DNA of 64,000 nt from Micromonospora sediminimaris (GTDB taxonomy: Bacteria; Actinomycetota; Actinomycetes; Mycobacteriales; Micromonosporaceae), in NCBI GenBank assembly GCA_900112325.1, contig FOLJ01000010.1:1-64000 (forward strand). The letters are read 5' to 3'. The notes under the pieces were generated by a model that was given only the letters and a program-made list of their open reading frames with translations, searched no databases and had not been told where the DNA came from. Positions 50,402 to 58,610 of this stretch are shown one piece after another. Position numbers and translations under genes: made by a program. The first letter of the stretch is position 1; every line of letters starts with the position of its first letter.

Positions 50402-51976
50402 ATGAGATGGGCCCGTCACGCCGTACCCGCCGCCGTCACCGCCCTCGCCGCGCTCGCCGCCCGTGACCTGCTGCAACGCGAGCACGCGCTGAGGCGCAAC
50501 TTTCCGCTGCTGGGTCGCGCCCGCTACCTGCTCGAATCGCTCGGGCCGGAGCTGCGGCAGTACATCGTGGCCGGCAACAACGAGGAACGTCCGTTCACCC
50601 GGGACCAACGCCGCTGGGTGTACGCCTCGGCGAAGCGGCAGAACAACTACTTCGGGTTCGGCACCGACAACGACATCGAGTACAGCCCGGGATATCCGGT
50701 CATCAAGCACCGCACCTTCGGTCGGGCGGTACCGCCGTCGACGCCGACTACCGGGCACGAGGTGCGACTGCCGTCGGCGAAGGTGCTCGGAGGCGCGCGA
50801 CGCCGCACCCACGCGTTCCGCCCCGCGTCGGTGGTGACCATCTCCGGGATGAGCTTCGGCTCCCTGTCCGGCCCCGCTGTCGAGGCGTTGAACCGGGGCG
50901 CGGCGCTCGCCGACTGCCTGCACAACACCGGCGAGGGCGGGCTGTCCCCGTATCACCGCCACGGCGGCGAGCTGATCCTGCAACTGGGTACCGCGTACTT
51001 CGGCTGCCGCGACGATCGGGGCCGGTTCGACCTGGCCCGGCTCAAGGACGTGGTCGCCGGCGCACCGGTGCGGGCGCTGGAGATCAAGCTCAGTCAGGGC
51101 GCCAAGCCCAGCCTGGGTGGCCTGCTGCCGGGGGCGAAGGTGTCGGCGGAGATCGCCGCGACCCGGGGGATCCCGGTCGGACGGGACTGTGTCAGCCCCT
51201 CGCGGCACGCGGAGTTCGCCGACTGCGACAGCCTGCTCGACTGGGTGGAACTCCTGGCCACCGAGACCGGTCTGCCGGTCGGTATCAAATCGGCCGTGGG
51301 CGACCTCGATTTCTGGACCGACCTGGCCGACCTGATGCGCGACACCGGCCGAGGCGTCGACTTCGTCACCATCGACGGCGGCGAGGGCGGCACCGGGGCC
51401 GCGCCACTGATCTTCACCGATTCCGTGTCGCTGCCGTTCCAGCAGGGCTTCGCCCGGATCTATCCCATCTTCGCCGAACGTGACCTGCACGAGCAGGTCG
51501 TCTTCGTGGGCTCCGGCAAGCTCGGCCTGCCCGACAACGCGGTGGTCGCGTTCGCGCTCGGCTGCGACCTGGTGGCCGTGGGCCGGGAGGCGATGCTGGC
51601 GATCGGCTGCATCCAGGCGCAGAAGTGCCACACCGACACCTGCCCCACCGGAGTGGCCACCCAGAACGCCTGGCTGACCCGGGGGCTGGACCCGGCATCG
51701 AAGTCGGTCCGGGCGGCGCACTACCTCAAGACGCTGCGGCGGGACCTGATGAAAGTCTCCGAGGCGTGCGGGGTGGAGCATCCAGGGCTGATCGACACCG
51801 ACGCCGTGGAGATACTCGGCGGGCGGACCAGCGCCACTCCGCTGCGCGAGGTGTACGGGTACCGACCTGGCTGGGGCCTACCGTCGGCGGCCGACCGCAA
51901 GGCGGTCGTGGAGCTGATGTCCACCGAGGCACCCCAGGGCGGCAGCGCTCCCCCGTCACCGACCGCCCAGCGTTGA
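50402..51976 (+). CDS. FMN-binding glutamate synthase-family protein
   Basis: The 524-residue protein matches the FMN domain of glutamate synthase: 'GRAVPPSTPTTGHEVRLPSAKVLGG', ISGMSFGSLSG, 'HNTGEGGLSPYHRHGG', EIKLSQGAKP, 'FVTIDGGEGGTGAAPLIF' and, near the end, CIQAQKCHTDTCPTGVATQN for a 3Fe-4S cluster. There is no glutaminase domain, so it is a stand-alone member whose substrate is unknown. One N-terminal membrane-like helix may anchor it. ATG 50402 chosen over 50369; neither has a strong ribosome-binding site. Confidence 0.88.
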   Translation: MRWARHAVPAAVTALAALAARDLLQREHALRRNFPLLGRARYLLESLGPELRQYIVAGNNEERPFTRDQRRWVYASAKRQNNYFGFGTDNDIEYSPGYPVIKHRTFGRAVPPSTPTTGHEVRLPSAKVLGGARRRTHAFRPASVVTISGMSFGSLSGPAVEALNRGAALADCLHNTGEGGLSPYHRHGGELILQLGTAYFGCRDDRGRFDLARLKDVVAGAPVRALEIKLSQGAKPSLGGLLPGAKVSAEIAATRGIPVGRDCVSPSRHAEFADCDSLLDWVELLATETGLPVGIKSAVGDLDFWTDLADLMRDTGRGVDFVTIDGGEGGTGAAPLIFTDSVSLPFQQGFARIYPIFAERDLHEQVVFVGSGKLGLPDNAVVAFALGCDLVAVGREAMLAIGCIQAQKCHTDTCPTGVATQNAWLTRGLDPASKSVRAAHYLKTLRRDLMKVSEACGVEHPGLIDTDAVEILGGRTSATPLREVYGYRPGWGLPSAADRKAVVELMSTEAPQGGSAPPSPTAQR

Positions 51977-52102
51977 CGCCCGACGTTTCGCACCAGCCGC
52001 CGACGGTGGTTTCGAGCCCGGGTGCGCGCGGGTCGACCGGGCCGACCCGCGCGCGTCCGGGTCGCCGGAGGACGGATCACGTTCGTGCCATCTCAGCACG
52101 GA

Positions 52103-52798
52103 TCAGCGGCAGGCCCCTCCTCCGGCGTCGACCGTCATCACCGTCCTGGGCGGCGTCGCCTGTAGGGCGGGTGGTACCCGACGCGTCGCAACGGTCGAGT
52201 GACTGATCCGGACCGACGGGACCGGCCGCCAGAGCAGGTTGACGGTGGCGCCGCCGGGACCCGACAGACGTTGCCGGCCCCGGTAGCCGAGCCGGCGATA
52301 GAGACGCAGGTCGTCGTCGTGCACCTCCGCGTACGCGGGCAGACCGAGGTTGTCCATGTACCGGTGGCTGCCGGCGAGGACGGCGGCGGCCTGACGAGCC
52401 CGGTCGACGTCCGGGGGTGCGGCGAGGAACGCGAGGTGGTTGTGTGCCTCGGCGGGCCGCCGCGCGGCAAGGAGATGGTCGACGCGACGGAAGCGCACGG
52501 CGTGTTCGCCGCTGGCGTCGTCGAGTCGCTCGTCGTAGCGGGGTGGCGGCGGGATCGGGCGATAGCGGTGGAACCAGACGGTGGCGGCGGTCCCGTCCTT
52601 GAGCAGGAACGCGTCGCCGAACAGCAGGGCGTGCTCGGTCCAGATGCGGGCCACGGCGGCGATCACGGCAGCACGGCGCCGCTCATCGGGCACGAGCCAC
52701 GCGCCGAGGGACGTGGGGACGATCGTGGCGGTGAGCAGGTCGACGATCCAGTCGACGTCGCACCATCGGGCACGGTTGACCGGCAGGGTGACGTGCAT
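52103..52798 (-). CDS. GNAT-like acetyltransferase
   Basis: The 231-residue protein has CCAGGAGTAACC before its ATG. The fold is GNAT-like with 'NHLAFLAAPPDVDRARQAAAVLAGSHRYMDNLGLPAYAEVHDDDLRLYRRLGY' in the second half: the last helix and FYxxxGF-type segment (LYRRLGYRG). The acetyl-CoA pyrophosphate loop is not the standard RGxGxG, so it may be a divergent member. Substrate unknown. Confidence 0.7.
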   Translation of the reverse strand: MHVTLPVNRARWCDVDWIVDLLTATIVPTSLGAWLVPDERRRAAVIAAVARIWTEHALLFGDAFLLKDGTAATVWFHRYRPIPPPPRYDERLDDASGEHAVRFRRVDHLLAARRPAEAHNHLAFLAAPPDVDRARQAAAVLAGSHRYMDNLGLPAYAEVHDDDLRLYRRLGYRGRQRLSGPGGATVNLLWRPVPSVRISHSTVATRRVPPALQATPPRTVMTVDAGGGACR

Positions 52799-52959
52799 GG
52801 TTACTCCTGGTGAGGCATGAAGTCGGAAAAGTAGGTGATGGGCCGGTGCCAGGCAGTCACACGCCGGCAGGCCCGGGACGGTCGGCGGGGTAGACCGCCG
52901 TCAGGTGTCGCGTCGCGCGGCCAGGACCGACGTGGCGGCGCGGAGGTGGCAGCGAGCGG

Positions 52960-54171
52960 TCAGGCGGGCCGGCTGCGCGGGCGTGGCGAGCGGGAGGGGC
53001 GTCTCCGGGTACGCGCCAGCCGGGTCACCCGGCCGCTGACCGTCGGCGGCGACCAGCCGGCCACGGCCATGTCGACCGGGCCGCTGTGCGACGTCGGTGC
53101 CGACTCGGCGCCGCTGGTGCCGGGAGCCGGCGACGAGGGCGGCGGACCCGGCGTACGGTCGGCCTGCCCGTCCCGCTCGTGCAGTCCACCGTCGACGATC
53201 TCCTCGCCGCTGTGCGGCAGCGAAGCCGCCGGGTGGCCGGACCGGTGACGGATGACGTGGTGGACGGAGCCGATCTGCCGGGCGCCGTCCGCGCCGGCGT
53301 CGGCCCGGTCCGGCCTGGCCGGTAGCGCGGGTTCGGCTTCCGGTGCCGGTGGCGTGGCGGGATCCGGATCGGGCCGGGGGGTCGGGTCCACCGGTGCCGG
53401 AGCGGGTTGGGGCAGCTCGACGACCGGATCCAGCACGTCGAGCACCGGCTCCAGCCCCACCACTACGGAGTCGAGCAGCGGCGACTCGGGATCCAGCAGC
53501 TCCACAAGGGCGGCGATGAGCGGCGCTGCGAGCGTCCCGGCCTCGGCGACCACGGCGGCCACCTCGTCGCGTACCGCCTCGGGCAGTCGCGCCAGCGGCT
53601 CCGCCGATCGGCTGTGGGGCCGGCTCGCAGCTGGCGACCCGGCCGTCCGCTGCGCTGCCGGTGCCGCACCCGCCGGGTGGGCAGCGACCCGAGGTGCGGT
53701 CGGCCTCGGTCTCGACGTGCTCGGGTCGGTCGGCGGTGGCGCCGGGTCGGCCGGTGGTGCCGGGTCGGCCGGTGGTGCCGGGTCGGCCGGTGGCGCGGTG
53801 TCCTGCGGTGGTCGCCCACCGGCAGGTGGTGCCGGCGGTTCCGCCGGCCTGGCGTCGGCGGGTGGTTCGGGCTCGTCGGGCGGAAGCGGTCGGGGCGGAT
53901 CGGACCTGGGCGGTGGGGCCGGCGGCGATGGGGCCGGCGGCGGGGGCTCCGGGGCGGGCGGATCCGACGTGAGTGCCGGGGCGAGCAGACCTCGAACGAG
54001 GTCGCCGACGCGGGGGGTTGCTCCGTCCTGAGTGGCCACCGACGGCTCCCCGGCGGCCCCGGCGGAATCGGCCGAGGCGACGTCGTAGGCGCACCATGCC
54101 GCCCCGGCGACCGCGGTCAGGAAACCGAGCCGTAGGACCGCGCGGGCGAGGCCACGCCGTCGTCTCGTCAC
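52960..54171 (-). CDS. secreted proline-rich protein
   Basis: This is 403 residues from GTG 54171 with GGGAGGCG upstream. A signal peptide (RLGFLTAVAGAAWCAYDVASA) is followed by about 100 residues rich in Pro, Ala, Asp and Glu with repeated PPADPA and PPAPxPPxP units. A helical middle follows (LPEAVRDEVAAVVAEAGTLAAPLIAALVELLDPESPLLDSVVVGLEPVLDVLDPV), then a second Pro-rich part. The middle is the most conserved-looking region. Role unknown; the composition suits a wall-spanning linker. The antisense frame at 53252-54031 is its shadow. Confidence 0.7.
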   Translation of the reverse strand: MTRRRRGLARAVLRLGFLTAVAGAAWCAYDVASADSAGAAGEPSVATQDGATPRVGDLVRGLLAPALTSDPPAPEPPPPAPSPPAPPPRSDPPRPLPPDEPEPPADARPAEPPAPPAGGRPPQDTAPPADPAPPADPAPPADPAPPPTDPSTSRPRPTAPRVAAHPAGAAPAAQRTAGSPAASRPHSRSAEPLARLPEAVRDEVAAVVAEAGTLAAPLIAALVELLDPESPLLDSVVVGLEPVLDVLDPVVELPQPAPAPVDPTPRPDPDPATPPAPEAEPALPARPDRADAGADGARQIGSVHHVIRHRSGHPAASLPHSGEEIVDGGLHERDGQADRTPGPPPSSPAPGTSGAESAPTSHSGPVDMAVAGWSPPTVSGRVTRLARTRRRPSRSPRPRSRPA

Positions 54172-54270
54172 CGGCGCCTCCCGTGCCCGACCGCCACCCG
54201 CTGCGAACGCACCCTAACTCACTGCGACAGTACGGTCACGAGCCACGGGCGTGTCGATCCGCCAGGTTCC

Positions 54271-54289
54271 CAACTGGTCCAACCAGTTG
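54271..54289. promoter_or_regulatory. GntR/FadR-type operator
   Basis: CAACTGGTCCAACCAGTTG has perfect 8-bp arms and fits the FadR-subfamily pattern TnGTnnnACnA (TGGTccaACCA). It lies 35 bases before the start of the GntR gene, so autoregulation and control of the whole coupled operon are likely. Confidence 0.7.
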
Positions 54290-54323
54290 ACGGGTTGATG
54301 TGCCCTGGGCCACACTGCCGGGC

Positions 54324-55040
54324 ATGGCATTCGTCCCCGTCACCCGGGCCTCCGTCTCCGACCTGGTCTTCGGACAGTTGCGCGACGCCATCGTCAGTGG
54401 CACCTACCGCACCGACGACACGCTGCCCGGCGAACGGGAGCTGGCGACGACCTTCCAGGTGAACCGACATGCGGTCCGGGAGGCGCTGCGTCGGTTGCAG
54501 CAACTCGGCCTGGTCCGGATCAGCCAGGGCGGGGCCACCCGGGTGCTGAACTGGCGGGTGCACGCCGGTCTGGATCTCGCGCTGTCGCTGGTGCGCTCCG
54601 GCGACGTACTGCCGGTCGCCACCCTGGTCCGCGACATGATGGACATGCGGGCCTGCATCGGCGTCGACGCGGCCCGGCTCTGCGCCCGCCGGGCCGACGA
54701 CGCGGCGCGGCGACGGATCGTCCGCGCGGTGGAAGAGTTCGCCGACCTCGCACCCGATCTGACCGCGATGGGTGAGGCCAACATCGCCGTCTGGCGGTTG
54801 ATCCTGGACGGCTGCGGCAACACCGCGTACCTGCTGGCCTTCAACAGCCTGGTGGCCGGCGCCCTGGCGGTGGCCGAGGTGCCGCCCCAACGGCGCGCCA
54901 CCGAACTGCTCGACGTCACCGGGCACCGCCGGCTGGCGTCGGCCATCGCCGACGGCCGGGACGTCGAGGCCGCCGAAGAGGCCCGATCGCTGCTCACCGC
55001 CGCGCTCACCGCCCCGACCAGAAAGGACAGCCGGGCATGA
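54324..55040 (+). CDS. GntR/FadR-family regulator
   Basis: The protein is 238 residues from ATG 54324. The N-terminal winged helix is complete (AIVSGTYRTDDTLPGERELATTFQVNRHAVREALRRLQQLGLVRISQGG), and the C-terminal six-helix FCD/FadR-type effector domain includes the MMDMRACIGVDAARL segment, where the acidic/His metal site of FCD proteins would lie. It is coupled by ATGA to the sterol-desaturase-like gene, with a matching palindrome at 54271-54289. It probably represses its own ether-lipid operon until an acyl or lipid ligand binds. Confidence 0.88.
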   Translation: MAFVPVTRASVSDLVFGQLRDAIVSGTYRTDDTLPGERELATTFQVNRHAVREALRRLQQLGLVRISQGGATRVLNWRVHAGLDLALSLVRSGDVLPVATLVRDMMDMRACIGVDAARLCARRADDAARRRIVRAVEEFADLAPDLTAMGEANIAVWRLILDGCGNTAYLLAFNSLVAGALAVAEVPPQRRATELLDVTGHRRLASAIADGRDVEAAEEARSLLTAALTAPTRKDSRA

Positions 55041-55864
55041 TCCCCGCCGTGCTCTACGCCATCCCCGCGTTCCTCCTGCTCATCACCGTCGAGGCGCTGT
55101 CGTACCGGTTCGCGCCCGACGACGCCGAACGGGGCTACGAGGCCCGGGACACCGCCACCAGCCTGACCATGGGGGCCGGCAGCCAGGTCATCGGCGTGCC
55201 GTGGAAGCTGCTCACGATCGGCCTGTACGCCGCCGCCTACACGATCTCGCCGTTCAGTCTCTCCCCCGGCGACTGGTGGGTCTGGGTGTTGTTGTTCTTC
55301 GCCGACGACTTCGCCTACTACTGGTTCCACCGGGCCCACCACGAGGTGCGACTGCTGTGGGCGGGACACGTGGTGCACCACTCCAGCGTGTTCTTCAACT
55401 TCTCCACCGCGCTGCGGCAGAGCTGGACGCCGATGACCTCGCTGCCCTTCTGGCTGGGCCTGGCCCTGCTCGGCATTCCACCGTGGATGATCTTCCTTCA
55501 GCAGTCGATCAGCCTGCTCTACCAGTTCTTCCTGCACACCGAGCGGATCAACCTGCTGCCCCGACCGATCGAGTTGCTGTTCAACACCCCCTCACATCAC
55601 CGGGTGCACCACGGCTCGAACGACGAGTACCTGGACCGCAACTACGGCGGCATTCTGATCATCTGGGATCGACTCTTCGGGACCTTCCAGGCTGAGGGCG
55701 ACGCGGTCCGGTACGGCCTGACCAAGAACATCGGCACCTACAACCCGCTGCGGGTGGCGACCCACGAGTACGCGGCCATCTGGCGGGACCTGCGCACCAC
55801 CAGGTCCTGGCGGGAGCGGCTCGGGTACCTGCTGCGCCGCCCGGGCTGGCAGCCGGCCCGATGA
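55037..55864 (+). CDS. sterol desaturase/fatty acid hydroxylase family protein
   Basis: The 275-residue membrane protein has about five helices. The di-iron His clusters are complete: WFHRAHHE, GHVVHHSS and 'SHHRVHHG'. 'YYWFHRAHHEVRLLWAGHVVHHSSVFFNFSTALRQSW' matches the alkylglycerol-monooxygenase-like branch, which uses O2 to cleave or hydroxylate lipids. In vertebrates AGMO splits ether lipids. ATGA overlaps link it to the GntR gene upstream and the lysoplasmalogenase downstream, supporting an ether-lipid role here. Confidence 0.88.
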   Translation: MIPAVLYAIPAFLLLITVEALSYRFAPDDAERGYEARDTATSLTMGAGSQVIGVPWKLLTIGLYAAAYTISPFSLSPGDWWVWVLLFFADDFAYYWFHRAHHEVRLLWAGHVVHHSSVFFNFSTALRQSWTPMTSLPFWLGLALLGIPPWMIFLQQSISLLYQFFLHTERINLLPRPIELLFNTPSHHRVHHGSNDEYLDRNYGGILIIWDRLFGTFQAEGDAVRYGLTKNIGTYNPLRVATHEYAAIWRDLRTTRSWRERLGYLLRRPGWQPAR

Positions 55865-56532
55865 ACACCGCGACCGGCGCCGGCCGGAGGCTGGTGGACA
55901 CGCGGCTGCGGCGGCCGGACCGGGATGTGGTGTTGCTCTGGGCGTTCGCCGTCGTGGCGGCCGTCGAACTGGTCGCCGTCGCCACCGACGTGCTCGCGGT
56001 GCAGTGGTTGGCCAAGCCGCTGCTGGCGCCGCTGCTGCTGGCCTGGCTGTGGCGGGTCCGCGCGGCGAACGCCCCGATCGCGGTCGGCCTGCTGCTCGCC
56101 ACCGCCGGAGACGTCGCGCTGCTGATGCCGTCGGACGCCGCGTTCCTGGTCGGGATGGGCTGTTTCCTCGGCACCCAGCTGGCGTTCGTCACCGCGTTCG
56201 TGGGTCACCGCCGGGCCCGACCGGCGGCGCTGGCCGGGTACCTGGCGCTGTGGGTGGTGGCGAACGCGCTGCTGTGGCCGCGGCTGGGCGACCTGCGGCT
56301 GCCGGTGCTCGGGTACAGCCTGGCGTTGTGCCTGATGGCGGCGACCGCGACCGCGTTCGGCCTGCGGGTCGCGATCGGCGGCGCGCTGTTCCTCTTCTCG
56401 GACCTGTTGATCGGCCTCGGTGCGGCCGGTACGACGCTGCCCGGACACGGCGTGCTGGTGATGGCGACCTACAGCGCCGCACTGTTCCTGATCAGCACCG
56501 GCTGGGCAGCGGCGAGCCGGCACCGAACCTAA
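55861..56532 (+). CDS. YhhN-family lysoplasmalogenase
   Basis: The 223-residue membrane protein has eight hydrophobic helices and family segments 'WLAKPLLAPLLLAWL', 'LLLATAGDVALL', 'FLVGMGCFLGTQLAFV' and ALFLFSDLLIGLG. It is the TMEM86/YhhN type, which hydrolyses the vinyl ether bond of lysoplasmalogens to an aldehyde and glycerophospho-head group. It is the third coupled gene of the operon (ATGA with the hydroxylase) and ends convergent with the acyl-CoA synthetase gene, with a 4-base overlap of stops. Confidence 0.87.
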   Translation: MNTATGAGRRLVDTRLRRPDRDVVLLWAFAVVAAVELVAVATDVLAVQWLAKPLLAPLLLAWLWRVRAANAPIAVGLLLATAGDVALLMPSDAAFLVGMGCFLGTQLAFVTAFVGHRRARPAALAGYLALWVVANALLWPRLGDLRLPVLGYSLALCLMAATATAFGLRVAIGGALFLFSDLLIGLGAAGTTLPGHGVLVMATYSAALFLISTGWAAASRHRT

Positions 56533-58358
56533 TGGCCCTGGTAGAGGGCGGCGACCTCGTCGGCGAAATGATCCTGCACCGCCTCCCGCTTGATCTTGAG
56601 CGTGGGGGTGAGTTCCCCGTCCACCTCGGTGAGATCCCGGTGCAGGATCCGGAAGGTCTTGACCTGTTCGGCCCGGGAGATGCTGCGGTTGGCCCGGTCG
56701 ATCGCCATCTGGATCTCGCCACGTAACTCCGGATCGTCCCGCAACGCGGACACCGACGCCCCGGGATGCCCGTGCTGCTCCCGCCAGCGCGTCCACGCCT
56801 GCGGGTCCACCGTCACCAGCGCGGCGACGTAGGGGCGACCGTCGGCGACCAGCATCACCTGACTGATCAGTGGATACGCTCGGATCCGCTCCTCGATCGG
56901 CGCGGGCGCGATGTTCTTGCCGGCGGCCGTGACCATGATGTCCTTCGTCCGTCCGGTGATCCGCAGGAAACCGTCGTCGTCGATCGTGCCGAGGTCGCCG
57001 GTACGCAGCCACCCGTCGTCGGTCAACGCCGCCCGGGTGGCCTCCGGGTTGTTCCAGTAGCCGCCGAACACCACCTCGCCCCGGGCGTGGATCTCGCCGT
57101 CGTCGGCGATGCGGATCCGTACCCCCGGCAGTGGTCGCCCGACCGTGCCGATCCGCATCGCCGTCGGCAGGTTCGCGGTAAGCGCCGGGGAGGTCTCGGT
57201 CAACCCGTACCCCTCCAGCACGGTGATGCCGGCGCCCCGGAAGAAGTGCCCCAGCCGCTCCCCCAGCGGCGCGCCGCCCACGATGGCCATCCGGCACCGT
57301 CCGCCGAGTGCGGCGCGCAACCGGCGGTACGCGGCGAGGTCGAACACCAGGTGCGCCAGGCGGAGCAGCCTTCCGGGGCCACGTGACGTGTCCAGCGCGC
57401 GGCTGTACCGCACGGCCGCCCGCTCGGCGAGGCCGAAGAGCCATCCCCGGTGCGCGTCCTCGGCAGTGTGCCGGGCCTGGTCGTGCAGCTTCTCGAACAT
57501 CCGGGGCACGGCGAGGATGAAGGTGGGCTTGAACCGGCGCAACTGGTCGAGCACCCCGGAGATGTCGGCGCTGTGCACCATGGTGGCGCGGTTGTGCACC
57601 ATGCCGATCTGGATCAGTCGGGCGAAGGCGTGCGCCAGCGGCAGGAACAGCACAGTCGTCGCACCCGGATGCAGCAACTGGGGCAGCACCGCGGTGGCGT
57701 TGCCGATGTCGGCGGCGAGATTGCGGTGCGCCAGCACGCAGCCCTTCGGCGGGCCGGTGGTGCCGCTGGTGTAGACGATGGTGGCGATGTCGGCGCCGGT
57801 CACGGCGGCTCGACGCGCATCCACCTCGGTGGCGTCGATGGCGCGGCCCCGCGCCACCAGCTCGATGAGATCACCGGCGTCGATACGCCAGGTCTGCCGC
57901 AACTCGGGCAGCTCCGAACGCAGATCGGCCACGCTGAAGGCGTGGTCCGCGGTCTCCAGCACGCAGCCGACCGCACCGGAGTCGCCGAGCATCCAGCGGA
58001 TCTGTTCCGGGCTGGAGGTGTCGTAGATCGGCACGGTCACCGCGCCGATCGACCAGAGCGCATAGTCCACGAGCGTCCACTCGTACCGGGTGCGGCTGAG
58101 CAACCCGACCCGGTCGCCGTGCGCGACCCCGGCGGCGACGAAACCGCGGGCCACCGCGACCACGTCATCGCGGAACTGCCGGCAGGTCACCGGCAGGGCG
58201 CCGCCCCGCCCGGAGCGGCGCACCGGCCACGACCGGGGATCCGGGTCGGGCCGGACGAACTGCACCGCGTCCGGGTCCTCGGCCGCGTTGCGCCACACCT
58301 GCTCCGCCAGGGTGGTGTCCTCGCCGCTGACGATCGACTCGACCGCTGTCTCCCGCAT
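56529..58358 (-). CDS. long-chain acyl-CoA synthetase (FadD15-like)
   Basis: The 609-residue adenylating enzyme has YTSGTTGPPKG (P-loop, about 205), 'GYGLTETSPALT' (ATP), LRTGDLG (about 435) and the late 'GRTKDIMVTAAGKNIAPAPIE' with the A-domain lysine. An N-terminal segment near residue 80-140 (RVGLLSRTRYEWTLVDYALWSIGAVTVPIYDTSS) is of the FadD15 type. It activates fatty acids with CoA and ATP. It faces the lysoplasmalogenase end to end and would consume the fatty acid formed from released aldehyde. Confidence 0.9.
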   Translation of the reverse strand: MRETAVESIVSGEDTTLAEQVWRNAAEDPDAVQFVRPDPDPRSWPVRRSGRGGALPVTCRQFRDDVVAVARGFVAAGVAHGDRVGLLSRTRYEWTLVDYALWSIGAVTVPIYDTSSPEQIRWMLGDSGAVGCVLETADHAFSVADLRSELPELRQTWRIDAGDLIELVARGRAIDATEVDARRAAVTGADIATIVYTSGTTGPPKGCVLAHRNLAADIGNATAVLPQLLHPGATTVLFLPLAHAFARLIQIGMVHNRATMVHSADISGVLDQLRRFKPTFILAVPRMFEKLHDQARHTAEDAHRGWLFGLAERAAVRYSRALDTSRGPGRLLRLAHLVFDLAAYRRLRAALGGRCRMAIVGGAPLGERLGHFFRGAGITVLEGYGLTETSPALTANLPTAMRIGTVGRPLPGVRIRIADDGEIHARGEVVFGGYWNNPEATRAALTDDGWLRTGDLGTIDDDGFLRITGRTKDIMVTAAGKNIAPAPIEERIRAYPLISQVMLVADGRPYVAALVTVDPQAWTRWREQHGHPGASVSALRDDPELRGEIQMAIDRANRSISRAEQVKTFRILHRDLTEVDGELTPTLKIKREAVQDHFADEVAALYQGH

Positions 58359-58439
58359 GCCCGCTCACCTGCCGTCGCGTCACCCAGCCAAGGCCACCCG
58401 AACAGATGCTGAACTCCCCCCACGCGCCGCGCCCTGAGA

Positions 58440-58593
58440 ACCCCCGAATCCACCCCGCGCCATCCCACCTCGTGCTACCCCCGACACCCCCACCCCGCCG
58501 CCGCCCCAACCCCACTTCGTCGATCTTGCAGTTCCGGTCGGCGAAACAACCCTTTCGTGGCTTTCGCGGGGACAAAAAGTGCAAGATCGACGA
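58440..58593. repeat. C-rich tract followed by TCGTCGATCTTGCA inverted repeat
   Basis: Runs of C (58440-58515) lead directly into 14-bp perfect arms: tcgtcgatcttgca at 58517-58530 and tgcaagatcgacga at 58580-58593. An inner pair (gcgaaa at 58541, tttcgc at 58562) extends the stem. This is the best copy of the composite element also seen near 1-94 and 10975-11050. It lies between the ends of two minus-strand genes. Confidence 0.7.
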
Positions 58594-58610
58594 GAGCTGG
58601 GCGGGGGCGG

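Noticed and set aside
53252..54031. Gly/Ser-rich plus-strand frame resembling a PE-PGRS protein
   Set aside because: It is exactly antisense to the proline-rich secreted protein; Pro codons read backwards give Gly-rich sequence. The minus-strand frame has a signal peptide and ribosome-binding site.
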